From: Luscinia megarhynchos
Lineage: Eukaryota > Chordata > Aves > Passeriformes > Turdidae
Assembly (NCBI GenBank): GCA_034336665.1
Contig: JAPFBE010000013.1
Coordinates: forward strand, 16,967,056-17,031,055
Direction: 5' to 3'
Length of the DNA: 64,000 nucleotides
The notes under the pieces are model-generated. The model was not told the origin of the DNA, searched no databases, and saw nothing but the letters and a program-made list of their open reading frames with translations. Position numbers and translations under genes: made by a program. Positions 23,759-36,472 of this stretch are shown piece by piece; the stretch's first letter is position 1, and every line of letters begins with the position of its first letter.

Positions 23759-26349
23759 GCAATCAGGAAATCCCTCTCCATGGTTCTTTTACAGGTGGCA
23801 GTCCTATGCAAGTCCTCTGTCAGAGGCAAGGGATCTGAAGGAGTGTGAACTCCTAGCTGCACCTCAGCTGTTACCCATTCCCACCTCACCTTCTTCTGCC
23901 CCTTGTTTCTTTGACTATTGGGAAAGTGGTGCAGTGCACATCTTGTGCAATGCACTAAAGTGACTCAGGGGAGTTGAGCTGGTCCTAAAGCAGATTATGA
24001 CAACCTAGAATGCCTGAAAAGCCTGAGAACAATGATGTTTCAACCTCTTAATGAAAACCAAGTAAAACATTAAAAAGATGCACTGCAGTACAGTTGAGAA
24101 TATTTGTTCTTGAGAAAAATGATGCAAAAGATCCTTCTCCCTTTAGCCCTGCTCTTTCAAACACTTCTTTGTCCAGCATTGTGATTTCTTTTGCTTCATC
24201 TTACATAACATGACAGAAGTAGAGATGACATAGAAACTGAAATTAGTTTCCTGAAGAACATGCCTCAGCTGACTTATTATGATTATAGATCATGGAAATT
24301 CACTGATTACTGCAAATGAGGAAAATACAGTAAGCTCCCACCGAAGGGATACAGTAGCTATAAACAGGCCAGCAGAAGCAAATAAATGCACCCTGAGATA
24401 AGCGTTTTGAAAGCAATAGAGCAAGGAAGATATGAGAGGGACTAATCATTCACAGACAACAAACTATTTTATTTTGTCCATAATGAGGCATTTGAGAGTG
24501 TTCTAAAGTTTCAGATTGTCACTGAGTGAACTATTCTCCTATTAATCTGTTAGAGAATTGGTAAACAGCCACAAAAGGAGCAGCACATGCCTACGGCATT
24601 AGAAGGAAAATTGCCTACAGATTATAGTAAAACTGTTTTCCAGAGGCTGGAAGAACACCTGAGAATACTACCTGTGCTGATAACACTATCTCTGCAAAGG
24701 AGAAAATGCTTAATGATTATCTACAACACCAAGAATGGCCACATTTTTCTGAGTGCCTCTATAAAAGCAGCCAGGGACCAGGTTTAAGAGATACAAAGCA
24801 GCCAGGTAGAGAATTACCAAAAGTAAAAAAAACCAAAGTATTAATTATGCCTGAGAAATGTTTGGAAAAGGGAAAGAAATGGAAGCTTTCTACATTTTGT
24901 GCAAGATTTTTTTTATTATTTTTTATTTTGACCCTCAGCCCTCCTACATACCCTTCTCCACTTGCAGGCAGTTTTAGGGGTGTGCCTCTGCAGAGAGGAG
25001 GTAGACTGCTGCTATGTGGGTCAGTATGTCACACTACATCAGACAGGCAGGATTATCCACAAGGCTTTTTAACGAGTCTGTATTTTGTTTGTGTATCTCT
25101 TTCCTTGCACCATGTTGCAGAAGGTCTCTGCCAGCAAAAAAGCTGGGAGGGCAGGGAAGTGTTATCCTGAAAAACACTTTAAAATAATTGTCTCTGTCAC
25201 ACCAAGACTCATACAAGTGTTACAGATACACTGCATAGGGACTGCTCAAGGCCCAAGTAATGAAAGTGGATTGTTGAAAGGGAACCCTTTCTGGATACAT
25301 TACACTCAGGAGAGGGGAGATAGCTGGTTATTTTTTCCACCAAAAAAAAAAATAATTGGTGTCTGCAGACTTTGGACAGCCATCACTAAGACACTGTTTA
25401 CCCAAAGCATATTTTGGTTCACACCTTGTGTCTGAAGTATTTCAAAACAAGGGAGAATAAATTTTTGATGGCAAAAAATATGTTAGAGTTATTATAGATT
25501 ATATTTTAAGATTAGAACAAACAACAGACAAACACAGAGAGATGTCAAAAACTGCTGTGCAGTTTAAAAGCCTCTGGGAAGAAGCAAAAATTTAAAGAAA
25601 TAACCCAGTTTTCCTCTAAGTGATTGAAGAAAGAATGCCAATAGATCTCCATGACTTACAGGTCAGTATATCTCCATCTGCACAGGAAGGAAGTATACAA
25701 AGATGTATGGGAATTGTGAATAGGGTAGGTGGAAGACTCTATATCCATATTGGCTGCTGAAACTGCTAATGCAGAAAAAAATAATGGCAATGTGAAGGAG
25801 TAGAAAAATACCAAACAGTGAATACAGGCATACTCAAAAGAGCCAGAGAGAGCATTGAAGAAATGCCTTTAAGTGAGCTATCAGTCCCTACTTTTACTTT
25901 AAGGTATATCAGTCTTGGCAGGCAAGTCAAATGCATTCAGGACTTTATCTATAAGTGATAAGAATGAGTAGAAAAAAGAGTTTCCATGTGTATCTGTAAG
26001 CATGACAATTCTTAAATGCTTTGATATATAAGAGAAGTATAGATAACACAGATCACAAAGTTTTAGTGGCATTTTTTAAAAAAGAAAAAGTAGACATATG
26101 TTTCTAATATATGTGAACTACTGTGCTGTTCAATGGTTTAGTACTAGAAAACACACTTGGAAAACTTGATGATATCAAACATTTTGTCTTTAGCTTTCAA
26201 ATAGAGTCAAGATTCAGCAAAAAAAATAGTCTGATAATGTGTCAGAAAATATCTGAAGAGAAATCAAAAGTTTGCATATATTCTTTTGCTTGTTCAAAAA
26301 ACCAAAACTAACTACAAACTATTTTGGATTGTGCATGATAGCATGCTCT
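23759..26349. other. No supported gene
   Basis: Single-copy DNA. Frames of 154 codons (24706-25170) and 116 codons (25085-25435) on the + strand overlap each other and a minus-strand frame. They show no recognisable domain and I treat them as chance. No repeat family was identified. Confidence 0.4.
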
Positions 26350-26450
26350 TTCAGGTACAAAGAAAGGCAACTGAAACAATTGAGGAGTCAGAGAATCTGT
26401 TTTAGGAGGGAAGACTGAGGAGACAGAAACTCTTCAATATGAATTAAAAA
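26350..26450 (+). mobile_element. Ancient CR1-like fragment
   Basis: The phrase from GTACAAAGAAAGGCAACTG through GGGAAGACTGAGGAG matches in order the CR1 region just before the GGCTGTTCAGCCTGGAG motif. Strongly diverged, about 100 bp only. Moderate to low confidence. Confidence 0.4.
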
Positions 26451-29400
26451 TTAAAAATTAAAACAGAGGGAATAAGATTAAAGCTGCTTAAATAATTCAG
26501 GTGGTGGATTGTGCAATATTAGGAATAGGGAATATTTAGCCGATACAGAGGTTGGCTTAAAACAAGTAAAAATACTACCTTGAGTAGCAGGGAATGCTTG
26601 CTGTCAAACCTGAGGGAGCAGGTTCAGAGAAGGCTTAGACAAACAACAGACCAGAAATCCAGACACAGATGGAATAAAAGGCCTGGGCAGGGGTGCAGCC
26701 TCTAACACACAGAACTGGGACTGACTGCACAGAGTGCCCATTCTCCTGACCCTTCCCAAAATTACATCTGTATTGCCACTGTTGGAGGCAGAGCCAAGGG
26801 CAGGATGGACCACAGGTCTGGCTGAGTGGGGCATCTCCTGTGGTGTTAAACTGGTTCTTTTAATAAAAGATAAGTGCAATTAGGAAAACAGTCAGCACCC
26901 TTTATGTTTACATCTCCTTTTCTTCTCTTATTCTTTCCTCTGCTGTTTGTATCAGTTTTTACATTAAGGAGTTATCACTATAAGCACTCCCAAAGATTTC
27001 TTATTATGATTATCAAATAATATTCTCTGGAGTTATGAATACATATCAGATTCACATCTTCTTGCTCCCATTCCTCCCTGAGTGTATCCCATCATTCAAA
27101 AACACGTGGCAAAAGAGGTGGCATGAAGGGACGCTAAACAGGAATAACTTCCTTTTTTTTTTTACTTCCAGAAACATATTAGAGTGCAGCTTCTCTCAGT
27201 CCTGAAGTGGAGCCAGCTCAGAGGCAGACTGCTGCAAATGTTTAATGGTTCCCAACAGCACTAGTCAGTAGATAAGGACAGAACTTTACCTGAATAAAAT
27301 GAACAAACCCATTTCAAAAGTCTTGTATTTCTTCAAAGTAGTCCTGGAGAGGACAAAAAAGAGGTAGACATATATAAAATGCAAGCATTGGAGAAGGCAA
27401 TCAGAAAGGGGACTGGATATGTGGTAGGATTACAGAGGGGAAAGAGGAATGAATTATTTGGCAGCCAACTTCTGCTGGAAACAGGGAATCTTGGGGCTCA
27501 GGAGCCTGTTAACCTGTGCTACATGGGGTAAGAGTTTGGTTTAAGAAAGATTTTCTCCATAATTTAACAATTCATCCTTGATGAGACCCTGGCAAGGCAG
27601 ATGGCTTTTTAAGCTCTGCTATAGAAAAAGTTGTTCTGCAGTAAGAGCAACAATCCATGAAGCTATTACACATTTCCCAACCCACCCTATGTTACTTTTT
27701 AGCAAGACTGCTTTTCTTTGTAATTCTTGTTTTTATCTTGTGATTCTTTCTCTCTCTCTCTTTTTTTTTCCTCCAGCAAACTAATTTTTTCAGTAAGACA
27801 AAATCAGAATCAGGGTTTCAAAACCCTTCAGTTCTCAAGACAAAGAATTAGAGAACATGTGTTCCTGGGAAAATCAGAAAAGACTGGATTGTGGATTCTG
27901 TGGGAAAAAAATCAGTACAAACCAGTGTTTAAAAGCCACAAATGTTTATTTCCTTAATGTAGACATATGCTATAAATACAAATCACTAAGATACCAATCT
28001 CTCCTCTGGCCCAAGCCAGATGTACCTATAATGTGCAAAAAGGAGGTTCCCTGCTCCTTATCTTTCTTCTTTAGCTGTTATGGCCATCTGCACATCTTAC
28101 TTGCCATTGGGAACTGAAGCTGGTAGAATTTCACAGTTTCCTGTTTTGAAGATGTCAATAAAGCAATTCAGGGAGATTTCAATTTAAAAATAATTGAAAA
28201 AATTAATCAGATTTGGATATTACAAGTCAGAAATGCAAAGCTTTTTGTTTTATTGGAAGGACTGCTCTTTTAATGTGCTATAATGTTTAATGTTAACTTT
28301 CTGTAAGAAATTCCAGAGGCCTGGACTTATAAAAAAGAGCTTGTCAGGACAGTTGTGCTCAGCATCACTGTCATGAAGTTCAATAGCTGCATTTACTTTC
28401 TTTGAACAGGATGCAAAAAGAATTATTAATTCCTGATAGGCAGAACAATTATACAGGGAGGCAGTTCACATTACGTGAGTCATGGTAGAATTTAGGATTC
28501 ATGAAACATTCCCTATATGGACTTTCCTGGTTAGCTGAATGTTCAAATAAAATAGAACCATTTAATTAATTTTAGAAGGAATAAAAACATAATGTCCTCT
28601 GATCATTGATCAAGGAGAGTTTCTAATGAGTCCAATGCATAAGGCAAGCTGTCCCAAAATTCATACTAAGAAAATTAACTCCTGTAACTGGAAAATACAG
28701 CAATCTCTGTTGAGGAGTTGGGCTAATCTTCTTGGCATGTTGCTGTGCTAACCCAGCTGTGATGCTCCTGCATCCAACCAGCATCTCTGCCCTGCTTCAC
28801 TGTGCATAGACACTCAGCTTGCTCAGGCTGAGCTCAAGATCCCTCCATCATGCTCCACTACACAGCTGGAAAGATGCCTCCCTTCTCTCCCATATAATAA
28901 GAAGCTATGCCACTGCCTTTGTCAGAAGCTGAGAAGAAAGCCAAATTTTGCATCATTTCCAGGCATTTTAGAGTCCTGATAACCAGTCCACTGGGAATTT
29001 CAGCAACTTTGGCAGCTTATGGACCAGTATGGATGAGTTGCTACTGAACATCAACTGCTTAAATCTCTGGAGGACCAGGGAGCAGCATGCAAGATGTGTG
29101 CCCTGTGTCTCTTTAGTAAGAGAGACATATGTGCCTCTCTGTCTGTCTGAACCCTCTCCAGGGGTTACAAGGGAGTCAGATGAATACAGATGGATACCTG
29201 CAAGCTCATGTGTCACTCAGGTCTGATCTGTTCTCCTTGCCACAGGAACAGAAGTTAGACAGTAAGTGGAGCAGACTCCACTGGAAGCTGGTCACCTCCC
29301 AGGTTTTTCCTTCAATCCACAGACACATCAGAGCACTCAAACACATGAAAAGCAATTTCCTCCATTAAGAAATGTGCAATACATTGATTTGTTTCCATGC

Positions 29401-29879
29401 TGGTACAATCCCTAGGATCCAGCCCAAGGTTAGTATGCATGGATTTCTTTAAGATTTTTATTTACACTTTCTCCCTCTTCTCTGTCCTTTACACATTCCT
29501 GTTTCTGACTACCATGTGCAAGGCATGAACACATGCACTGTGCAAGGTGAAGCAAAGGCCAGAGTAGGGCAGGGACAATCAGAGCTGCACTTGCTGCCAC
29601 AGCAAGGTAAGAGACCTGCAGAGGGAACCTGTCACACTCTGAAGGGTTGCTGTCACAACAGAAACATGTTCTCTAAAGAAAAGGCACGAAAAGTATTTTA
29701 CACTTTCAATGAAAACCAGGTCAAGTTAAATGCATGGGAGGAGTGCTGCTTGGAATCTGCATTTCCCTGGAATTCTACTTTCTGATCCCAGCTTGATTTA
29801 ATCAATCTTCAAATTCACCATTCAGATTACAGAAATGCTCAGTTGGGACTGCACCAGATTAAGAAGATTTCATGGGATT
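26451..29879. other. No supported gene
   Basis: Single-copy DNA. A CT-rich pyrimidine tract ending in CCTCCAG at about 27745-27777 looks like a splice acceptor, but the following frame is short and unrecognised. No repeats named. Confidence 0.4.
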
Positions 29880-29980
29880 CTGTAATACAATTTATATGGC
29901 ACAATTACACCAGTGTATAATGTCATTATTATTCAATGCATTTAGAGAAGCTTTGGAAGACTGACAGCCTTTAGGTTTGT
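29880..29980. other. Candidate conserved noncoding element (weak)
   Basis: AATACAATTTATATGGCAC, ATTACACCAGTGTATAATG and CATTATTATTCAATGC form a compact AT-rich stretch with an inverted-looking pair of TACAC/GTGTA words and TAAT cores. No repeat is visible. Assigned by texture only. Confidence 0.2.
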
Positions 29981-31144
29981 CTTCTATTGAACAGAAAGCA
30001 TTATCAGGAATGTAATTTTAATTGCAACTTTCCTTCTCTTGCAATTCTAGGCAAAGACAAAACTTCAGAAATGCAAGGTTCACTACTGTTTCCTCAGCAA
30101 AATTAGAAAACATGATTCCTGTAAGTTAACTTGTGTCATCCATAAATATTAATGGGAATTCACTTTTAGTATTATTCAGCTGCTCTATCTGTTTAGCCCT
30201 TGCTAAAATAATTTCTGTTCTTGTCATCCAGAAAGAGTTTTGACCTCTGGCACACAGGCACTTTCATTGCTATTGGGATTTGGGGATTGTGTTTGTCCTG
30301 AGGCTTTGGTCATTTTCTATAGTTTCTGTGAGTGACTGCTGAAATTATGTGTTTGAGTAATTTCTTTGTGGAGTAACAATTTTATAATCCCTTTAAAGGG
30401 CTCTTTGCTTGTGTGATGCTTATACTCGTTTGGGCTGACAGACTATTAAAGAAGAAGAGTTACTGATCTCAGAAGAAATTTTTTCCTGTTAACTGTGCAC
30501 TTCATTTTACCTTTTCCTCTCCAGCAGTGACTGCACCCCAGAACAGCAGTTTGTCACCTTTATGTGGTTCATATGTGAATTGTTCTTTGGGGAGAAAGCA
30601 AAGCAAGGGGAAAGATAGAGTAGAATTAATCCCAGGTCAATCCCACTCATTTCAGAGGGGTTTGACATATGAGCCACAAACATTTCTGTCTGATGGGCTC
30701 CATGCTGGCCCAGCTCCTCGTGTCAGAGCAAGCTGCAAGCTTGCTGTGCTGGCTGAGCCTGGAAGCTCCCAGAGCAGGCACAGCAGGGCTGCAGGTGTTT
30801 GCACAAATACCCTTCCTGAGCCAGTGGGAGTCACACAGGGCTCCTGCAGACAGCTTATATTGCACCCAGGGAACCAGGAACAGCATATCCAAGGAAATAA
30901 CATCAAATTCCTCTTATGCTATCTCTTTCCTCTCTAGGAATGACATTTATGAAGGGATTATTACTTTCCTCCTGTCTCTCCTCTGCATACTCTGTGGTCT
31001 GCATGACACATCTCCAGTCAAGGACTTGCTTTGTTTTTGCTTAGGGACTTCTGCAATTCTTTTCAGTTTAGTTGAGATAGTACCTGCTATTATAAAAAAT
31101 CAATTAAAATACAATTGTGAAAAAAAAAAATCTCAGCATCCTAG
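29981..31144. other. No supported gene; one unexplained hydrophobic open frame
   Basis: A 175-codon + strand frame spans 30669-31196. Its middle (about 30939-31110) encodes two hydrophobic stretches and follows a pyrimidine-rich acceptor-like CTCTCTAG at 30937. Its last codons fall in an old CR1 fragment, which makes the frame as a whole unlikely to be a gene. I do not recognise the middle part. Confidence 0.35.
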
Positions 31145-31240
31145 AGTGAGGTATGTTAGACTGTGGAATAATCTCCTGAGGACGTGGTGGAAATGACTTT
31201 GCTTACAACTTACAGAACTGCTGAAACAAAACACTCAAAA
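31145..31240 (+). mobile_element. Ancient CR1-like fragment
   Basis: GTATGTTAGACTGTGGAATA followed by ATCTCCTGAGGACGTGGTGG matches the CR1 stretch coding for the C-terminal part of ORF2 (the LWN-LPREVVE region). Heavily diverged and only about 100 bp long. Confidence 0.5.
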
Positions 31241-33109
31241 TTATAAAGTAAAGAACAGCTGAGGTTTTTTCCATGGACTAAATTGGGATTTAGCAGATGT
31301 GGTAGGTCAGTGCAGGCATTTATGATTCTTCTTCTTCTTCCCTCCCACCTATGTGTAAACAAGGAAGGAACAATTTTATTTATTAAAAAAATTAAAAGGT
31401 TAATAAAAAAAAAACCAACAAAACTCCTCAGAAAATCACTTATTTTAGGAAATACATTATTTTCCATGGTTTAATTGAAACTACTGTTCACTAAATTTTT
31501 GCAACGTGTTCAAAGTCACCAGGTACTACCTTCATTATGGATTAAGCCTTATTTGTTTTAAGGAAGCATCTTCTTTGAAGTGGATATTCTCCATACTTTA
31601 AGTAACATAACTTTCTTCACATTTCTGTAATTTCACAAAATTATGTTAAAGCACACATTCTTCTTCTGAGCTGGTAATCATTAGCTCCTTGTCCAACTTA
31701 GTTATTACTTGTCACTGTTTGCCCATCCACAAACTACATTAGATTTGAGTTTACACTCAAGTTAAGGCAACCCCATGGAACATGCCATAGCATCTGTCCT
31801 TCTAAATCTACTCTGCCCTTCTTACTCTTCATATAAATCACAATGAAAAAGAATTATGGAATATACCTGTAAACTCAAATAGTCCTGTAAAAGTGAAGGA
31901 AGTGACTTTTATGCTACTTTAAATGTGGAAGTAATGTTAGATATCCATGGTACATCAGGAAAAGTCAGGTTTTAAGAGTCTCTTTCATTTGCCTGGGTAA
32001 AATGTGATAAATCATATATTCATAATATGGAGGTAAAGCCAGAGTAAAATTCTATTTAAATGCAAGTGGATATTTATGGAAGCTATTGCATTCCTCTACC
32101 TCTCATCTGCACTGTTATATAAGAGAGAAAAATCAAAGTGAGTCCTGGGAGGCCCAAGTCCTTCCCTGTCATTTTTTTGTTTTTTCCATTGCAGATACAC
32201 TACAGTCCACTGAGCACTGTGGGACTGGCACAGCTGCAGTGTCTGGCATTTATCTGTAAAAAAAAAGGAAGTGTTAGACGAGGAAAAACATAGATCCAAG
32301 CCTATACAGAACTTGTGTCTGAAACACAGTGAACTAACCCAAGATTTTTCAAATACAGATGACAATGACTAGCTGCATAAAAAGATTTACATCTGATCTT
32401 ATAATTTATTTCAGACTGTGCTTGTCTTTAATCTCAGGAGGAAGGGTATCAGAGCCTCTGGGAAATAAAATAAATAAATATGAGACAGAGCAGATATCTA
32501 AGTGTTTAGCTCTGGGCCTGTAAATAGGATGGGGATGGAACAGCTGGGATACCCAGATTTGTTCTTTTAAGAGTTGGCAGAAAAGGAGACCTCTTTGCTC
32601 TTCCCATTGATTCAATTTCAAGAACATATCATTGCATGAATTTATTTCTGGGATGATCAGCGACTGTTATGAATATCTGTAATGAACTTACATATCCTTG
32701 AGATGAATTTAAGGAGGCCTGGATCAGTCCCAACAATGCAATAGTCATCTCTTAATAACTGGTGCCCTGTGCATGTGGAACTGACAAACCTGCACAAGTG
32801 GTAGGTCAAATTCTCCATCCCCTCCATAAGGATGATTTTAAGGTTTTTAATCACTCTTTTTAAGCCTGAGCTTTGCATTTGGTTTGCTTTCAAGCTCCCT
32901 ACTGTATCTGGTCTTCCTGTGGGCTTTTGGTTTTTATTTTCATTTGCTTTCAACAGATGTTATTTACTGCTATTTCACTCTGCTTTGGAGAGGATTTATC
33001 ATTGAGATGTATTTTCATTTTAGTGCACAAATACATTAAATCCAGGCATGAAGCTTGACCAAAACAGCTGGAAAGTGACACTGAAATTAAGGCTATAGTG
33101 CAGCTTCTC
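31241..33109. other. No supported gene
   Basis: AT-rich single-copy DNA with a short TTC run near 31327-31341, A-rich stretches near 31380-31420 and an AATA run near 32465-32478. Short frames only. Confidence 0.45.
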
Positions 33110-33310
33110 TAATCTGCTGAGCCGTTTATATAAATGCAGTTTAAATAAAATGAGTCTGCAAACAGAAAAGCTTAAAGGATATTAAATCCTGGCTTTATAA
33201 ATAATGGTCAAGCTAGCAGGAACCACCCCATAGTGTGTAATCTTTCTCTTTCATGTAACAAGGTTACCTCACAAGCTTTTTGGAGTAAACTTAATTAAAG
33301 CCAGCGGAGA
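33110..33310. other. Candidate conserved noncoding element
   Basis: TCTGCTGAGCCGTTTATATA, CCTGGCTTTATAAATAATGG and CTTAATTAAAGCCAGCGGAG lie in one repeat-free block of about 200 bp. A palindromic CTTAATTAAAG core is present. The call is by texture and CpG retention and needs alignment. Confidence 0.3.
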
Positions 33311-33979
33311 GAAAATGCAAAAGGGTAATGGTAATGAATTTTATTTCAGAAATCAAGTGTATTTACATATCTATCTATCTGTGGGCTAGAGGTATGTCTC
33401 CCTAGTCTTAGTGGGAGAAAGTTCAATTTCTATTTTTTTTCCTTAGGATATTTACACTCACACAATCCTAGTGAGCAGATAGAAGAAGGTGGGGATGAGT
33501 GGACTCTTCCCTTTTCCTGTGAGAGAAAAGCTCACTGCATAGTAAAGGCTTTTGAAAGGACAGAATATGCTACATATGTTGGCAATGAATTTGTCAGTGT
33601 TCCTAACATTTCTATACAGCTGTAATCCATGCATTTAATAAAATATTGATATCTATTTCCACAGTTCTATTGTGCAGCAAAAATCTTAATGGGATCTAAA
33701 TTAAACACTTCTGCAATGGGTTGGAGACTGCATGTCATTTCTTGCCCTGGTGGAAAAGCTTTGTGCCATCCCATCTGCTGTTCCAAATGCCAGACTTCAG
33801 AAATATCACTAAATGGGGGGGCTGTTGTAGAGAAGTACTTGCTATTTTATTTGAGATTCTGTTTAGCCTGGTAAAACATCCCCTTATCTGTTTGTATCAC
33901 TGAGCTGTTGCTGAGCTACAGGCCCAAGTCTAATCTCAGATTGATGAAATGCATCCAACATGACATTTGACTCAAACTG
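33311..33979. other. No supported gene
   Basis: Single-copy DNA including a short ATCT run near 33370. Two overlapping + frames of 60-61 codons near 33689-33903 are unrecognised. Confidence 0.45.
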
Positions 33980-34075
33980 CTCATAAATAATAATAATACT
34001 ACTTTACATTTATATAACCCTTTTCAGCAAGAGCTCTCCCAAAAGGCCTTTTTGACCTCCAATTTATCTATTGTG
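33980..34075. mobile_element. Ancient amniote retroposon-like tail (L3/CR1-like or SINE 3' end)
   Basis: AATAATAATAATACTACTTT is followed by ACATTTATATAACCCTTTTC and then by AAGAGCTCTCCCAAAAGG. This resembles the widely shared ancient tail in which a TAATAATA run precedes a CATTTATATAGCGCTTTTC box and a GATCTCAAAGCGCTTT box. The left-to-right order is intact despite divergence. Such tails belong to very old LINE/SINE families of amniotes, copies of which are sometimes retained as regulatory elements. Family name uncertain. Confidence 0.45.
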
Positions 34076-34240
34076 ACTCTCAGTGAATTAGAGACAAGCT
34101 AATGCTCTCTACTCCAGTGCCACATACAACGTGGCAATAGCTGTGAGACAAATTACATTTGTGATGAGAATCCAGTCGTCTTAGCTACGTGATGCTCAAT
34201 AATCCATCCCAGCAGAGACCACCTGTAACATTAGCAGTGT
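34076..34240. other. Candidate conserved noncoding element next to the ancient repeat
   Basis: A repeat-free stretch with TTAGAGACAAGCTAATGC, ACATACAACGTGGCAATAGC and CAGTCGTCTTAGCTACGTG retains several CpGs, and continues directly from the ancient retroposon-like tail. Together they could be an exapted element. Inference only. Confidence 0.3.
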
Positions 34241-35794
34241 CTCAGTGGTTCAGACAGCTGTCAACTGCAAAAAAGCTCCCTGCCCAATAAATATTGCCCC
34301 CTTTTTTCCAAATCTCTAACCCTCAAACAACTACACAGACCTTAGTTTGGCAATATTTACTCCAGGGGAAAAAAAAAGATACTTTTAAGTGCAGGAATTT
34401 ACAATTCAGCATTTACCAAAACCAGAAGTTTCATGAATTCTAAAAAAATAGGTTCCTGGAACTATTCTGAATTTAAGATGTTTGTGTCTCAATCCTAACC
34501 AAAAAAATATGGAAACATTCAAATATACCACCATGACACTATCACATTAAAAAGGTTGTGTAGGTCATATCAAAACAGGGCTTTGTTCTGCTTCTAGTCA
34601 GGATGTTTTTTCCACTTTGCCTTATGAGAATATATTTTCAAAAGCATCTAGGCATCAAACAATGCAGATAGGGATTTTCAGATTCTTGTGCTGTATCTAT
34701 TGCAGCTTGAAACTTAAATCCCATGAATAAAATTGCCATGGATAAATCATGAAGGCTGGATTTAGCAATCTGACAAAGCACAGCACCTATCTACATGTCC
34801 AAAAAACTCACTGCAAGACATTTTCTCCCTGCTCCTGCTGAGAGCAGAGGTACAGCTCTTATTGCCATTCAATGGAACAGAATTTAGCCAATGGGGCACT
34901 TTTACTTCTGAGTAAAAGCTTCCTTTTTTGATTAACAGAGAGTATAATTTCTTAAAAAAATAATTTTCAATTACTTAGGTTACTTTAAAATACCTTTATT
35001 GCTCAAAGACTATGCCAAAGACAGCTTACAATAACACATAGAATATCTGGTAATGAAAAGAGAACACACCAACTTGGAAGTTGAAGCTCTTAGCAAGAAA
35101 TACAAGAGATCCAAACATAAATTCCTGTTCTCAGCTTGCAGTGGGAGCTCAGGGATTTAGCTATTTTGGTGTGATAGTTTTATCATTTGGTTTTCTTTCA
35201 AAATTTTAAAGATGCTTCTTGTTAATCCATTTTAGCTCTATTCCCAAGATAATTGCCATAAATCCATTATATATCACCTTGTTCTTGCAAAAAGGCTAAT
35301 GTGATCAGCAATTATCAAAAGTAAACAGGATGCTGATTTTATCATGCATTACCCATTGAATCAATGGTGTGAGAAAAAGTCTAATGAACCTGTGATTTTC
35401 CCTATATATTGTAGCCTGTCTCTATATATTGTTCTGTCCTTTTTTGCTTTTCTCACCTGCTGATACCTTTGTCCCCAAACCCAAAACATTTTCACATTTC
35501 TGTTTTGTGTCAGATACCACTGGAAAACTCAGATATGTATTCACTATACAAGCACAGCAGTTTTCAAATCTGTACTTAGACAGCCCCAGGTAGAATTAAA
35601 AACCTTACAGTTCCAGCTCTAACAGCTGGGTATCCCATAAACTCACAAATTAAATGAATTCTATACACTGTCTTTGTAATCTGACATCTGATGACCTTTT
35701 AGTTTCAGTTTGATGAGTAAAAATGATTGATCTTGCAACCAAAGTGTGAGCTACTCATTTCTACCTTCTTTACCTGTGAAGCATTCACAGAAAA
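34241..35794. other. No supported gene
   Basis: AT-rich single-copy DNA, short frames only, no named repeat. Confidence 0.45.
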
Positions 35795-36472
35795 ATGTGA
35801 TGGAGGGCAGCCTTTACGAGAGGGACTTGGGGGTGCTGGTGGATGGGAAGCTCAGCATGACCCAGCACTCAGAGCCCAGAAATGCAGACATATCCTGAGC
35901 TGCATCCAAAGCAGGGAGCAGCAGGGCAAGGGAGGGGATTCTTCCCCTCTGCTCTGCTCTCGAGACATCACCTGGAGCAACTGCATCCAGCTCTGGGGAT
36001 CAGCATAAGAAAGACATGGACCTGTTGGAGCAGGTGTAGAGGAGACCACAAAGATGATCAGAGGGCTGGAGCAGCTCTCCTGTGAAGGCTGAGAAGGCTG
36101 AGGTTGTTCAGGCTGGAGAAAAGAAGACTCTGAGGAGACCTTAGAGCACCTCCCAGTTCCTGAAGCAAACCTAGAAGAGAGCTGAGTGGGACTTTTTACT
36201 AGGGCATGGGATGACAGGGCAAGACAGAATGGCTTTAAACTAAAAAGAGTAAATTTAGATTAGATATTAGAAAGAAATTCTTTACTGTGAGATTGGTGAG
36301 ACATTGTAAAAATCTGTGCAGAGAAGCTGTGGATGCCTCATCCCTGGAAGTGCCCACGTCCAGGTTAGATGTGGCTTGGTCTAGTGGAAGGTGTCCCTGC
36401 CCATGGCAGGTGAGTTGGAAACCAGATGATCTTTAAGGTCCTTTCCAACATAAACTATTCAATTATTCTATG
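35795..36472 (+). mobile_element. CR1 LINE, 5'-truncated copy (about 680 bp)
   Basis: The best preserved CR1 in the window. It contains in order AGAGGGACTTGGGGGTGCTG (ORF2 C-terminal region), AGCTGCATCCAAAGCAGGGA, GTTGTTCAGGCTGGAG, TTCTTTACTGTGAG, GGTCTAGTGGAAGGTGTCCC and CTTTAAGGTCCTTTCCAAC, and ends in ATTCAATTATTCTATGA. CR1 ORF2 encodes endonuclease and reverse transcriptase; only the last part is present here and it is broken by stops and indels. Short frames on both strands inside it (for example 35727-36008 and 35852-36049) are remnants or shadows. Confidence 0.95.

Noticed and set aside
23287..23955. Pro/Gln-rich and Gly/Trp-rich frames in the CCCAA array
   Set aside because: Low-complexity translation of pentamer repeats on both strands.
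24706..25170. 154-codon + frame
   Set aside because: No recognisable domain, overlapped by another + frame and a minus frame, and it crosses a T-rich stretch; consistent with chance.
30669..31196. 175-codon + frame as a complete gene
   Set aside because: Its end lies in an ancient CR1 fragment, it overlaps several other frames, and its start has no supporting context. The hydrophobic middle is kept only as a low-interest finding.
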